Of a stretch of 64,000 nucleotides of DNA, positions 28,123 to 37,376 are shown one piece after another. Source of the DNA: Aminipila luticellarii (GTDB lineage: Bacteria > Bacillota > Clostridia > Peptostreptococcales > Anaerovoracaceae); the NCBI RefSeq assembly GCF_004103735.1, contig NZ_CP035281.1:744001-808000 (forward strand). The letters are read 5' to 3'. The notes under the pieces are model-generated. The model saw only the letters and a list, made by a program, of their open reading frames with translations, had not been told where the DNA came from and made no database searches. Both the position numbers and the translations under genes were made by a program. Position 1 is the first letter of the stretch. Every line of letters starts with the position of its first letter.

Positions 28123-28151
28123 TTGACAAGCTTTTCCCCAGAAGGTAAGCT
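28123..28151 (+). promoter_or_regulatory. Promoter of the one-carbon operon
   Basis: TTGACA at 28123-28128, a 17-base spacer and TAAGCT at 28146-28151 (weak -10; TATAAA lies 4 bases on). The predicted RNA would begin near 28158, within the AAAGGAG before GTG 28168, which speaks for the later metF start. Confidence 0.5.
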
Positions 28152-28191
28152 ATAAAGGAGCTTACAAGTGGAAAGAAAGGAAGGGAATGGT

Positions 28192-29049
28192 ATGAAGATC
28201 AGTGGATTGTTAAAAGAGAGAGCCTCATTTTCCTTTGAAGTATTCCCACCTAAAATAGAACAGTCTTTAGAGCCTTTAAAAGAAACACTGGATCAGCTTT
28301 ATCGGTTCAAGCCGGATTTCATCAGCTGCACCTACGGGGCAGGCGGTACGAATAAAGGCAGAAGTACGGAGCTGTGCGACATGATTGAAAGAAGCGGGCA
28401 TGACGTGATGCCTCATTTTACCTGTATCGGAAACACAAAACAAGGCGTGCACGATTTCATCGGAGAGTATGTTTCCATGGGCGTGGAAAATGTACTGGCA
28501 CTGCGGGGGGATATTCCCCATGGGCTAGACGGAACCAATGGAGACTTTAATAATGCCAGCCAGCTGATTTCTTTTATTCGGGAAAATTTTCCGAGTCTGT
28601 GCCTGGGGGCGGCCTGCTATCCTGAAAAACATATGGAGGCGGTTTCCCTGGAAGAGGATATAAAGTATCTGAAACTGAAACAGGATTGTGGTGCGGAATT
28701 TTTAATTACTCAGCTTTGTCACGATGTGGAGGCTTATGAGAGCTTTATCGATCAGATTCGGAAAAAGCAGATCCATTTGCCGGTCATAGTGGGAATCATG
28801 CCCGCTCTTTCCAAGGATGGGATTATCCGCATGACGGTTTCAAACGGCTGTTCCATACCCAGAGAGCTGGCTGAAATCATCGGAAAGTATGGAGACAATC
28901 CGGAAGAGTTTAAAAAAGCAGGAAAAGAATATACGATCAAACAGATTTTACGATATAAAACGGCTGGAGTAAATGGGCTGCATATCTATTCCTTAAATAA
29001 ATATAAGGACATTGTGGACATTCTCCAAGCATCGGATCTTTGCCGATAA
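28192..29049 (+). CDS. metF: Methylenetetrahydrofolate reductase
   Basis: 285 residues. It reduces 5,10-methylene-THF to 5-methyl-THF for methionine synthesis or the methyl branch of the Wood-Ljungdahl pathway. The opening FSFEVFPPK and the FAD-barrel strands CTYGAGG, ALRGDIPHG, GAACYPEKH and AEFLITQLCHD are typical. I prefer ATG 28192; a GTG at 28168 with a good AAGGAG is possible but lies almost at the predicted RNA end. With fhs and folD it forms a one-carbon operon. Confidence 0.93.
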   Translation: MKISGLLKERASFSFEVFPPKIEQSLEPLKETLDQLYRFKPDFISCTYGAGGTNKGRSTELCDMIERSGHDVMPHFTCIGNTKQGVHDFIGEYVSMGVENVLALRGDIPHGLDGTNGDFNNASQLISFIRENFPSLCLGAACYPEKHMEAVSLEEDIKYLKLKQDCGAEFLITQLCHDVEAYESFIDQIRKKQIHLPVIVGIMPALSKDGIIRMTVSNGCSIPRELAEIIGKYGDNPEEFKKAGKEYTIKQILRYKTAGVNGLHIYSLNKYKDIVDILQASDLCR

Positions 29050-29086
29050 AAGTTTATAACTTCAAGAGTCAGAAAGGTTAGGGCGG

Positions 29087-30766
29087 ATGATGGAATTTAA
29101 GAGTGACATTCAGATTGCGCAGGAAACGGAAGCACTTCATATCAGTGAAATTGCGAAAAGAGCCGGAGTGGATGAAAAGTATCTGGAGCTTTACGGAAAC
29201 TATAAGGCTAAAGTAGATTATAATATCCTGCGGGATGCAAGCGATAGACCTGACGGCAAGCTGATCTTAGTGACAGCGATTTCGCCGACTCCGGCGGGAG
29301 AAGGAAAAACCACCACGACGGTGGGATTGGCAGACGGGCTGAGAAAAATCAATAAAAATGCCCTTGTTGCTTTGAGGGAGCCTTCTCTGGGTCCTGTATT
29401 CGGTGTAAAGGGAGGTGCTGCCGGAGGCGGTTATGCTCAGGTGATTCCCATGGAAGATATTAATCTTCATTTTACAGGAGATATGCACGCCATCGGTGCG
29501 GCAAACAACCTTTTGGCAGCCTTGCTGGACAATCACATTCAACAGGGAAATCAGCTGAATATTGACGCCAGAAAGATTACCTGGAAACGCTGTGTGGACA
29601 TGAATGACCGTCAACTTCGATTTGTAGTGGACGGGCTGGGAGGAAAACCGAATGGTTCTCCCAGAGAAGACGGCTTTGACATTACTGTGGCAAGCGAAAT
29701 CATGGCTATTTTATGTATGGCTAAGGATATTGAAGACTTGAAAGAACGGGTAAAGCGAATTATTGTCGGGTATACCTATGACGATAGACCGGTTACGGCA
29801 GGAGATTTAAAAGCACAGGGTGCTATTGCGGCCTTGCTGAAGGATGCCTTGAAACCAAATCTGGTTCAGACATTAGAGCATAATCCTGCATTTATTCACG
29901 GAGGGCCTTTTGCAAATATTGCCCATGGCTGCAATTCGATCATGGCCACAAGAATGGCGCTTAAATTGGCAGATTATGTGGTTACAGAGGCCGGCTTCGG
30001 AGCAGATCTGGGAGCGGAAAAGTTTTTGGACATCAAATGCAGAGCCGCTGATATCAAGCCTTCGGCAGTCGTTGTCGTGGCCACTGTACGCGCCCTAAAG
30101 CATCACGGCGGTGTTGCCAAAGCAGATCTAAATAATGAAAATTTGGAGGCTCTTGAAAAGGGTATGCCGAATTTGTTACAGCATGTTGAAAATATTACAA
30201 AAGTATTTAAGCTGCCGGCAGTGGTTGCTATCAACGCCTTTCCAACCGATACCCCCGCTGAGCTGGCCATGGTGGAGGAAAAATGCAGGAAGCTGGGTGT
30301 AAAGGTTGCGCTGAGCGAGGTTTGGGCAAAAGGCGGCGAAGGCGGAAAGACTCTTGCGGAAGAGGTCGTAGAATTATGCAGCCAGCCCAATGATTTTTCG
30401 TACAGCTATACTTTGGACATGAGCATTGAAGAAAAATTAGAAGCGATCGCGACCAAAATTTATCGTGCAGACGGAGTAGCATTTACCCCGGCTGCAAGGA
30501 AACAGCTGGTTCAGTTAGAGGAACTGGGCTTTGGAAATATTCCGATCTGCGTGGCGAAAACCCAATACAGCTTCTCCGACGATGCGAAGCTGCTGGGAGC
30601 ACCAAGGGGCTTTGTGCTGACAGTCAGGAATTTAAAAGTATCAGCCGGAGCAGGGTTTATTGTCGCCTTGACAGGAGATATTATGACCATGCCGGGACTG
30701 CCTAAAGTACCCGCAGCGGAGAAGATTGATGTGGATAACACCGGAAAAATATCCGGACTGTTTTAA
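29087..30766 (+). CDS. fhs: Formate-tetrahydrofolate ligase
   Basis: 559 residues, normal length. It joins formate to THF with ATP. The nucleotide-binding loop [14 protein letters not shown] starts near residue 68, and [23 protein letters not shown] (cited in part) and [15 protein letters not shown] are family signatures. Two Met codons open the frame; either may be used. In Clostridia it works in acetogenesis, purine breakdown or glycine metabolism; no CODH/ACS genes are in this window to decide. Confidence 0.98.
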   Translation: MMEFKSDIQIAQETEALHISEIAKRAGVDEKYLELYGNYKAKVDYNILRDASDRPDGKLILVTAISPTPAGEGKTTTTVGLADGLRKINKNALVALREPSLGPVFGVKGGAAGGGYAQVIPMEDINLHFTGDMHAIGAANNLLAALLDNHIQQGNQLNIDARKITWKRCVDMNDRQLRFVVDGLGGKPNGSPREDGFDITVASEIMAILCMAKDIEDLKERVKRIIVGYTYDDRPVTAGDLKAQGAIAALLKDALKPNLVQTLEHNPAFIHGGPFANIAHGCNSIMATRMALKLADYVVTEAGFGADLGAEKFLDIKCRAADIKPSAVVVVATVRALKHHGGVAKADLNNENLEALEKGMPNLLQHVENITKVFKLPAVVAINAFPTDTPAELAMVEEKCRKLGVKVALSEVWAKGGEGGKTLAEEVVELCSQPNDFSYSYTLDMSIEEKLEAIATKIYRADGVAFTPAARKQLVQLEELGFGNIPICVAKTQYSFSDDAKLLGAPRGFVLTVRNLKVSAGAGFIVALTGDIMTMPGLPKVPAAEKIDVDNTGKISGLF

Positions 30767-30820
30767 CAAAGAAACGGTGAAAGACCGGATAAAGGCAAGC
30801 AGAAAGGAGCAAAGTAGTTT

Positions 30821-31669
30821 ATGGCACAGATATTGAATGGCAGAGAAGTAGTAGATGCTGTAAATGAAAGGCTTAGAGCAGAAGTATTACTTCTAAAAGA
30901 AAAAGGGATTACGCCTACTCTTGGAATTATCAGAGTGGGGGCGAAGGTAGAGGATGTTTCGTATGAAAAGGGTGCGATTAAATGTGCAGAATCTATTGGT
31001 GTGGATGTAAAAAAATATCTTTTTAAAGAGAGCATTACGCAGGAGCAGCTGCTGAATGTTATAGCAGCCATAAACCTTGACCTGACGGTACACGGTGTGA
31101 TATTATTTAGACCGTTACCGGATCATATTGATGACAATACTATAAGAAAAGCCTTGCTGGCGTGTAAGGACGTGGATGGGATCACAGATCAGTCCATGGC
31201 AGGAGTCTATACGGGAACCGATTTGGGCTATCCTCCGTGTACGCCGCGAGCCTGTATTGAAATCTTAGACCATTACGGAATCGATATAACCGGCAAAACG
31301 GTGGCCGTCATCGGACGAAGCTTAGTAGTAGGAAGACCTGCGGCTATGATGGTTCTGGAAAAAAATGGAACACCGGTTATCTGCCATACAAAGACAGAGG
31401 ATATGGAAACCATCTGCCGGAATGCCGATGTGTTAATAGTTTCGGCAGGACAGGCTAAGGCCATTGGCGCTGAATATCTGAGTGAGAAGCAGGTGGTCAT
31501 TGATGTGGGCATCAATATGACGGAAGATGGAAAGCTTTGTGGCGATGTAGATTTTGAAGCGGCACAGAGCATTGTAAAAGCGATTACACCGGTGCCGGGA
31601 GGAGTCGGCAAAGTGACCACCAGCCTGCTGATGATGCACGTAATTGATGCAGCAAAGAAAACAATCTAA
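30821..31669 (+). CDS. folD: Methylenetetrahydrofolate dehydrogenase/cyclohydrolase, FolD family
   Basis: 282 residues. FolD interconverts methylene-, methenyl- and formyl-THF with NAD(P). The NAD-binding part GRSLVVGRPAAMMVLEKN and the C-terminal TPVPGGVGKVTTSLLM are intact. In the substrate site, the usual YxxxK reads YEKGA (Y48, A52) and the usual VQLPLP reads LFRPLP (96-100), so both the Lys and the Gln of the bifunctional enzymes are replaced. I recall this form from other Clostridia. It may be a dehydrogenase with weak or no cyclohydrolase activity. AAAGGAG precedes the ATG. Confidence 0.93.
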   Translation: MAQILNGREVVDAVNERLRAEVLLLKEKGITPTLGIIRVGAKVEDVSYEKGAIKCAESIGVDVKKYLFKESITQEQLLNVIAAINLDLTVHGVILFRPLPDHIDDNTIRKALLACKDVDGITDQSMAGVYTGTDLGYPPCTPRACIEILDHYGIDITGKTVAVIGRSLVVGRPAAMMVLEKNGTPVICHTKTEDMETICRNADVLIVSAGQAKAIGAEYLSEKQVVIDVGINMTEDGKLCGDVDFEAAQSIVKAITPVPGGVGKVTTSLLMMHVIDAAKKTI

Positions 31670-31700
31670 ATTTTGATAAATATAACAGCAAATTGGAAAG

Positions 31701-31733
31701 AGCGGCCTTGATCATTATGACGGGTCGTTTTTT
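31701..31733 (+). terminator. Weak terminator after folD
   Basis: AGCGGCC pairs with GGTCGTT (two G-T pairs) around a 15-base loop, followed by T5. It lies 19 bases before hemB, so it may only reduce read-through into hemB. Confidence 0.45.
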
Positions 31734-31751
31734 CTAGGAGAAGGAGCAAGG

Positions 31752-32735
31752 ATGGATATATTAGCACGACCTAGAAGATTAAGATTAGACGAAAAAATTC
31801 GGAATATGACAAGAGAGACGAGAATGTCAAAGGACTCCTTGATTTATCCGATTTTTATAGAAGAAGGAAAAGATATCCGCACGGAAATCACTACCATGCC
31901 GGGACAGAAGCGGTACAGCATAGATACCATGGGAGAAGAACTGGAATCCGTATCAAAAGCAGGTGTGAGGAATATCATTTTATTTGGGGCACCTGCTCAT
32001 AAGGACGAATGCGGAAGCGGAGCATATGACGAGCACGGGATCGTACAGGAAGCCTTGCGGGCGGCGAAAAAGGATTTTCCGGACTTGTATTACATCGGAG
32101 ATGTATGCATGTGCGAATACACATCCCATGGGCATTGCGGCATTTTGAAAGGGGAGACCGTGGATAATGATAAAACACTTCCGCTTTTGGCACAGACCGC
32201 AGTATCGCAGGTTCGAGCCGGTGCAGACATGGTGGCGCCTTCTGATATGATGGACGGCAGAGTGCTGGCTATTCGGGACGCTTTAGATGAAGCCGGCTAT
32301 GAAAATACGCCGATTATGTCCTATGCCGCTAAGTATGCTTCTGCTTTTTACGGGCCTTTCAGGGAAGCCGCAGGCTCAGATAACTTTAAAGGTAACCGAA
32401 AAACATATCAGATGGACTATCACAACAGGCGGGAAGCGTTGAAAGAAGTATTTTTGGATTTGGAGGAGGGCGCGGACATTATCATGGTGAAGCCTGCCCT
32501 GTCTTACTTGGATATTATCCGAGAGGTTCGGGATAATATAGATGTTCCGGTAGCGGCCTACAGCGTGAGCGGCGAGTACGCTATGATCAAGGCCGCGGGA
32601 ATGGCCGGCATGGTAGATGAAGCTTCCATTATCGCAGAAACGACGACCAGCATTTTCAGAGCGGGTGCAGATATGCTGATCACTTATTTTGCCAAAGAAG
32701 CGGCACAAATGATTCAGAGCGGACAAATTGGTTAA
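31752..32735 (+). CDS. hemB: Delta-aminolevulinic acid dehydratase (porphobilinogen synthase)
   Basis: 327 residues. It condenses two aminolevulinate molecules to porphobilinogen. Cys119, Cys121 and Cys129 in DVCMCEYTSHGHCG form the zinc site, so this is the zinc-dependent type. The Schiff-base Lys lies in MVKPALSYLD, with another conserved Lys in YAAKYASAFYGPFREA. AGGAGAAGGAGCAAGG precedes the ATG. First of the tetrapyrrole genes in this window. Confidence 0.98.
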   Translation: MDILARPRRLRLDEKIRNMTRETRMSKDSLIYPIFIEEGKDIRTEITTMPGQKRYSIDTMGEELESVSKAGVRNIILFGAPAHKDECGSGAYDEHGIVQEALRAAKKDFPDLYYIGDVCMCEYTSHGHCGILKGETVDNDKTLPLLAQTAVSQVRAGADMVAPSDMMDGRVLAIRDALDEAGYENTPIMSYAAKYASAFYGPFREAAGSDNFKGNRKTYQMDYHNRREALKEVFLDLEEGADIIMVKPALSYLDIIREVRDNIDVPVAAYSVSGEYAMIKAAGMAGMVDEASIIAETTTSIFRAGADMLITYFAKEAAQMIQSGQIG

Positions 32736-32775
32736 CCTATCAGATGGCACCTGGATACGTATGGAGGAAATGCAA

Positions 32776-34071
32776 ATGTTGAACAATAAGACAGATCGAT
32801 CAGAACGTTTATTTGAAGAGGCGAAGCACTACATACCGGGTGGAGTCAACAGTCCGGCCAGAGCCTTTCAGGCAGTCGGCACGACTCCCAGGTTTATAGA
32901 AAAAGCAGACGCTCAGTTCATTTACGATGCGGACGGAAATAAATATATCGATTATATTGGTTCATGGGGGCCGATGATCCTTGGAAATAACAATCCCGGA
33001 GTTTTAAAGGCTGTGCAGGAAACAATCGTCCATGGACTTAGCTTCGGTGCCGCCACGGGAAGGGAAATTACCATGGCAAAGCTCGCCTGCGAGATGATTC
33101 CGTGCTTTGAGATGGTGCGGATGGTAAATTCGGGGACGGAGGCCACCATGTCTGCCCTCCGCACGGCAAGAGGCTACACGGGAAGAAATAAGATCATCAA
33201 ATTTGAAGGCTGCTATCACGGGCACAGCGACGGTCTTTTAGTGAAAGCAGGTTCCGCATTGATTGCGGAAGGCGGCTCGCCGGACAGCGCAGGTGTTACA
33301 GAAAACTGTGCAAAGGATACGCTGACAGCAAGATACAACGACATGGACAGCGTAGAAAAATTGTTTGAAGAATACAAAGGAGATATTGCCGCCGTTATTA
33401 TTGAACCAGTCGCAGCCAATATGGGCGTGGTTCTGCCGCAAGATGGATTCCTGAAAAACCTTCGTGAAATCTGTGATCTTCATCAGACTGTTCTGATTTT
33501 CGACGAAGTAATCACCGGCTTCCGATTAGCACCCGGCGGGGCGCAGCAGCTGTTTGGTGTGACGCCGGATATGGCGACCTTCGGCAAGATTATTGGAGGC
33601 GGTATGCCGGTAGGGGCTTACGGCGGCAGACGGGACATCATGGAATGTGTAGCACCGGTAGGGAAGGTGTATCAGGCGGGTACACTGAGCGGAAATCCGG
33701 TGGCAATGGCGGCAGGTATTGCTCAACTGACCTGCTTAAAGGAAAATCCGTCTGTATATGAGCATATTAATTCCCTGGGAGAAATGTTGTACGGCGGCCT
33801 TAAGGAGATCATAGCTGCGGCGAAAGTGGACTGCACGGTCAATCATATCGGCTCCATCGGAACCCTGTTCTTCACAGGCGGACAGGTAACCGATTATACT
33901 TCTGCCAGAACGTCAGATTTAAAGCGATATGCAGAATATTTCCGATATATGATTCAGCATGGCAATTATTTTGCACCGGCCCAATTCGAAGCCATGTTTA
34001 TTTCAGATCAGCATACGGAAGCGGATATCCAAAAAACGTTGTCCGACGCGGCTGTATTTTTTGGCGTATAA
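32776..34071 (+). CDS. hemL: Glutamate-1-semialdehyde 2,1-aminomutase
   Basis: 431 residues. A PLP enzyme making 5-aminolevulinate from glutamate-1-semialdehyde (C5 pathway). IPGGVNSPARAF, RMVNSGTEATMSALR, FDEVITGFRLAPGGAQ and the PLP-Lys segment TFGKIIGGGMPVGAYGG are all present. I start at ATG 32776, 7 bases after GGAGGA; the frame begins earlier with a TTG inside hemB. It follows hemB after 40 bases. Confidence 0.97.
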   Translation: MLNNKTDRSERLFEEAKHYIPGGVNSPARAFQAVGTTPRFIEKADAQFIYDADGNKYIDYIGSWGPMILGNNNPGVLKAVQETIVHGLSFGAATGREITMAKLACEMIPCFEMVRMVNSGTEATMSALRTARGYTGRNKIIKFEGCYHGHSDGLLVKAGSALIAEGGSPDSAGVTENCAKDTLTARYNDMDSVEKLFEEYKGDIAAVIIEPVAANMGVVLPQDGFLKNLREICDLHQTVLIFDEVITGFRLAPGGAQQLFGVTPDMATFGKIIGGGMPVGAYGGRRDIMECVAPVGKVYQAGTLSGNPVAMAAGIAQLTCLKENPSVYEHINSLGEMLYGGLKEIIAAAKVDCTVNHIGSIGTLFFTGGQVTDYTSARTSDLKRYAEYFRYMIQHGNYFAPAQFEAMFISDQHTEADIQKTLSDAAVFFGV

Positions 34072-34116
34072 AACAGGCACTGCCTTTCAATGGAGCAGGC
34101 TGTATAGAATGTATTT

Positions 34117-34141
34117 AGGGGGTTGTACGACCCCCTGTTTT
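34117..34141 (+). terminator. Terminator after hemL
   Basis: AGGGGGT and ACCCCCT form a perfect 7-bp stem with loop TGTACG, followed by GTTTTAG. The T run is short. Confidence 0.7.
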
Positions 34142-34152
34142 AGTGTTACAAT
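34123..34152 (+). promoter_or_regulatory. Promoter of the cobalamin-controlled operon
   Basis: TTGTAC at 34123-34128, an 18-base spacer and TACAAT at 34147-34152. It overlaps the hemL terminator hairpin and would start RNA a few bases before the riboswitch. Confidence 0.5.
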
Positions 34153-34170
34153 ATATTGGACAATAGAGAA

Positions 34171-34338
34171 ATATTGTAGGTGCCCGGGGATTCCTACCGG
34201 GAGAATAGGGAAGTTGGGTAAAAGCCCACGCGGTCACGCCGCTGTAATGGAAGAGTCGTGCTTCATGAAGCCACTGTGTAAAAATGGGAAGGAGAGTACG
34301 ATGTTGACGCCAGAGTCAGAAGACCTGCCTACGGTATC
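34171..34338 (+). promoter_or_regulatory. Cobalamin (B12) riboswitch aptamer
   Basis: Classic order of elements: GTAGGTGCC at the 5' side, GGGAGAATAGGGAAG, GGTAAAAGCCCACGCGGTC, ACGCCGCTGTAA (B12 box region), and the 3' side GACGCCAGAGTCAGAAGACC followed by TGCCTAC pairing back with GTAGG. It lies before a cobalamin-synthesis operon, so feedback by adenosylcobalamin is expected. A translated frame across 33959-34396 is spurious. Confidence 0.95.
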
Positions 34339-34402
34339 GGATTCTGTTCGGTCGTTCAGACTGCAACAGAGGTTACACTTTTTTTGCGAAGGATGAATAA
34401 GT

Positions 34403-34471
34403 GTAATAAGAGGGGCTTATTGTCAGCCCCCGTATTACGCTGTTCTGATTTTCAGAATGGCGATTTTTTTT
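34403..34471 (+). terminator. Expression platform of the B12 riboswitch
   Basis: A first hairpin GTAATA-AGA-GGGGCT / AGCCCC-CG-TATTAC (34403-34438) runs into the intrinsic terminator CGCTGTTCTGA/TCAGAATGGCG (34438-34462) followed by T7. The two share base 34438, so they may compete or stack. Termination when B12 is bound is the expected mode. Confidence 0.8.
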
Positions 34472-34488
34472 AAGGAAGGTTAAATGAA

Positions 34489-35286
34489 ATGAAGAAAGCC
34501 CTATTGATCGTAAGCTTTGGGACCAGTCACAAGGAGACCAGAGAAAAGACTATTGGTGAAATTGAACGATTTATAAGCAGAGCTTACCCGGACAGGGAGC
34601 TCAGAAGAGCCTTTACCAGCAGTATTATTATGAAGGTTCTTAAAACCCGTGATCACATGCATGTGGACAATGTTCGGGAAGCGATGGAAAGGTTAGCAGA
34701 AGACGGATTTAAAGATGTGCTGGTGCAGCCTACCCATATTATAAACGGAGAAGAATACGAAAAGATGATGGAGCAGATCACGCCCTTTAAGAATAGCTTT
34801 GACGCTATTTCCGTGGGCAAGGCTCTCCTGACCTCTTCCAGAGACTATGATGAAGTCTGCAAAGCAATTATGGCGGAAGTACCGGAATTGGATCAGAAAA
34901 AAAATGCAGATCAGGCGGCTAAGACGGCGTTGGTTCTGATGGGACATGGGACAGGACATTTCTCGGATGCCGCCTATGCGGCACTGGATTACCGATTTAA
35001 GGCATTGGGCTATGAAAATGTCTTCGTAGGTACTGTGGAAGGCTATCCGGAGGTGAGTCTGGTTTTAAAACAGGTAAAGGACTACGCACCGGATGAAGTC
35101 GTGCTGATGCCGCTTATGGTAGTGGCCGGAGATCATGCGGTCAACGATATGGCAGGAGAGCAGGAAGATTCATGGAAAGTCCTCTTTAAAAATGCGGGAT
35201 ATAAGGTGACCTGCATCCTAAGAGGAATCGGAGAATTTACGGGAATACAAAAAATGTATTTAGATCATACAGCTGATTGTGAATAG
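34489..35286 (+). CDS. cbiK: Sirohydrochlorin cobaltochelatase
   Basis: 265 residues. CbiK inserts cobalt into sirohydrochlorin in the anaerobic B12 pathway. ALLIVSFGTSHKETREKT at the start, VLMGHGTGHFSD with the metal-binding His, GTVEGYPE and MVVAGDHAVNDMAG are typical. No signal peptide, so a cytoplasmic enzyme. AAGGAAGG precedes the ATG. First gene under the B12 riboswitch. Confidence 0.96.
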   Translation: MKKALLIVSFGTSHKETREKTIGEIERFISRAYPDRELRRAFTSSIIMKVLKTRDHMHVDNVREAMERLAEDGFKDVLVQPTHIINGEEYEKMMEQITPFKNSFDAISVGKALLTSSRDYDEVCKAIMAEVPELDQKKNADQAAKTALVLMGHGTGHFSDAAYAALDYRFKALGYENVFVGTVEGYPEVSLVLKQVKDYAPDEVVLMPLMVVAGDHAVNDMAGEQEDSWKVLFKNAGYKVTCILRGIGEFTGIQKMYLDHTADCE

Positions 35287-35343
35287 ACGATTAGTGTTGA
35301 AAAACCAAGGAAAACAGCGAAAAAGGAAATGCGGAGGAATGGA

Positions 35344-36036
35344 ATGGCAAAATTATATGGAGTAGGTGTCGGACCCGGAGATCCGGAACTCATGACATTA
35401 AAAGCGGTGAGGGTAATTGAGGAATGTGATATTGTAGCCATTCCCAAGTCCGGTCAGAGTATCAATGTGGCGTATACCATAGCGAAGGGTGCAATCCCGG
35501 ATTTAGATAAAAAGCTGGTGGCAGAGCTGGATATGCCCATGACCAGAGACAGGGGAAAGCTCGAAGCCAGTCACGATGCGGCGGCAGAACAGGTGAAAAA
35601 ATGGCTCGACGAAGGAAAAAATGTGGCCTTTCTGACCTTGGGAGATCCGACGATCTATTCCACATACGCCTATGTTCATAATCGGGTGCGGGATGCCGGA
35701 TATGAAACAGAAATTCTCTCGGGCATTCCTTCTTTTTGTGCGGTTTCAGCCAGATTGAATGACAGCCTGACCGAAGGGGAGGAGGCTCTGCATATTATAC
35801 CGGCTTCTTATAAGGGAACCGAGGAGGCCTTACTGATGAAAGGAACCAAGGTTCTGATGAAGAGCGGAAAATCCATAGGAAAGCTGAAAGAATATATTCA
35901 TTCCATGGAGAATCCTCCTACCGTTAAAATGGTGGAACGCTGCGGCATGGAAGGTGAGCGGGTATTTGAAAATATAGAGGCCATTGATGAAAATGCCAGC
36001 TATTTTTCCGTACTCATCGTCCGAGATAAAAAATAG
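35344..36036 (+). CDS. cbiL: Cobalt-factor II / precorrin-2 C20-methyltransferase
   Basis: 230 residues of the SAM-dependent tetrapyrrole methylase fold. GVGVGPGDPELMTLKA and FLTLGDPTIYSTY are the family's SAM-binding motifs, and the 20-methyltransferase type is supported by LDMPMTRDRGKLEASHDAAAE. Beside cbiK the CbiL (anaerobic) form is expected. Start ATG 35344 with GGAGG 6 bases upstream. Later cbi genes are not in the window. Confidence 0.93.
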   Translation: MAKLYGVGVGPGDPELMTLKAVRVIEECDIVAIPKSGQSINVAYTIAKGAIPDLDKKLVAELDMPMTRDRGKLEASHDAAAEQVKKWLDEGKNVAFLTLGDPTIYSTYAYVHNRVRDAGYETEILSGIPSFCAVSARLNDSLTEGEEALHIIPASYKGTEEALLMKGTKVLMKSGKSIGKLKEYIHSMENPPTVKMVERCGMEGERVFENIEAIDENASYFSVLIVRDKK

Positions 36037-36066
36037 AGGACAGATACATTTGAAAGGCGAATCGGA

Positions 36067-37359
36067 ATGCGTATTAGAATGGTAGGCATTGATCACAGCA
36101 AAGCATCGCTCGACTACAGGGAGGCCTTTTCCTTTACAAAAGCAGGAGTAAAAGAAGCTCTCGGGGAAATGAAAAAACGGTTTCAGCTGAAAGGCTGCAT
36201 ACTCCTTTCCACCTGCAATCGGACAGAGCTTTGGATCAGTCAGTGCGATAACGAAAAATTGAATAAGATCAGTCCTTATGACATGCTCTGTCAAATTAAA
36301 AAAATAGATACCAGCTTATATGAAGAATATTTTATAGAGAGGGATAACCGTCAGGCTATAGAACATCTTCTTAAGCTGGTCTGTGGATTTGATTCAAAAA
36401 TCTTTGGGGAGGATCAGATCATCTCACAGGTGCGGGAAGCATTGCAGATGGCCAGAGAAGAAGGCTGTGCGGATATGGCTCTGGAAAAGGTCTTTCAAAC
36501 GGCACTGGCAGCAGGGAAAAAGGTCAAGACAGAGGTGCGTCTGTCTATGATAAGCCGTTCCTCCGCAAGTAATGTGATCGATATTTTAAAATCAGAACTG
36601 GGCGATTTAAAAGGAGTTCCCTGTCTGGTCATCGGAAACGGGCAGATGGGAAAGCTCGTGGTGAATATGCTGGTGGCATGCGGAGCTTCTGTTTCCATGA
36701 CTTTGCGGCGGAAAATGCATGGAATGGACGAACAGGAGTCCATTGTACCGGAAAGGTGCAGCATGGTTTCGTATGACGACAGAATTTCTCAGATCAAGGG
36801 AAAACAGGTCATAGTGAGTGCGACCTTAAGCCCCCATTATACCTTGCGTTCAGAAGAGGTTCAGGAGTTTTTTTCGGTTCCTTGCATAACCGGTAAGGCG
36901 GTTTCGGAAGGAAAAAATAAATATTACCTATTTGATTTGGCTGTTCCAAGGGATGTGGATCCGGCGATTGCAAAAATGCCTTACGTAAACTTGTTTGACA
37001 TTGATTCTATGAACAGCGGCAGCTCCCGAGAGGAAAATGCGGAACAGGTTCAGCTGGCCATCAACATCTTGACGGAATATCAGGAGGAGCTTGACCGATG
37101 GTTTGAGTTCAGACAGTATATCCCTAAGATTCAGGAAATCGTGAATCTGGTCTCAGAGGATGCGGAGCAACGATTCATCCATACAGCTTCTGAAATAGAA
37201 GAGGATTCCGAAAATTCGGTTCTGGCAGCAGAGAAGGCTGCCGGGAAAGCTACCTCTAAGCTGCTGTACGGGCTGCGGGAACAGTTACCGCAGGAACTTT
37301 GGGAGCAGTGCTTGGATGCCTTGCACAGATCGGCATCCCGAGAAACGTTGAAACATTAG
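36067..37359 (+). CDS. hemA: Glutamyl-tRNA reductase
   Basis: 430 residues. It reduces glutamyl-tRNA(Glu) to glutamate-1-semialdehyde, the first step of the C5 pathway, feeding HemL. The catalytic Cys50 lies in STCNRTE, as in E. coli. GEDQIISQVREA and VIGNGQMGKLVVNML (NADPH domain) are intact. The C-terminal dimerisation region is somewhat divergent. Placing hemA behind the B12 riboswitch lets corrinoid level control the entry into the whole pathway. Confidence 0.96.
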   Translation: MRIRMVGIDHSKASLDYREAFSFTKAGVKEALGEMKKRFQLKGCILLSTCNRTELWISQCDNEKLNKISPYDMLCQIKKIDTSLYEEYFIERDNRQAIEHLLKLVCGFDSKIFGEDQIISQVREALQMAREEGCADMALEKVFQTALAAGKKVKTEVRLSMISRSSASNVIDILKSELGDLKGVPCLVIGNGQMGKLVVNMLVACGASVSMTLRRKMHGMDEQESIVPERCSMVSYDDRISQIKGKQVIVSATLSPHYTLRSEEVQEFFSVPCITGKAVSEGKNKYYLFDLAVPRDVDPAIAKMPYVNLFDIDSMNSGSSREENAEQVQLAINILTEYQEELDRWFEFRQYIPKIQEIVNLVSEDAEQRFIHTASEIEEDSENSVLAAEKAAGKATSKLLYGLREQLPQELWEQCLDALHRSASRETLKH

Positions 37360-37376
37360 AAAACAGGAGGGCAGGT

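Noticed and set aside
30767-30820. THF riboswitch before folD
   Set aside because: The gap is only 54 bases and lacks the conserved elements.
33959-34396. 145-codon plus-strand frame
   Set aside because: It covers the end of hemL in another frame and then the B12 riboswitch.
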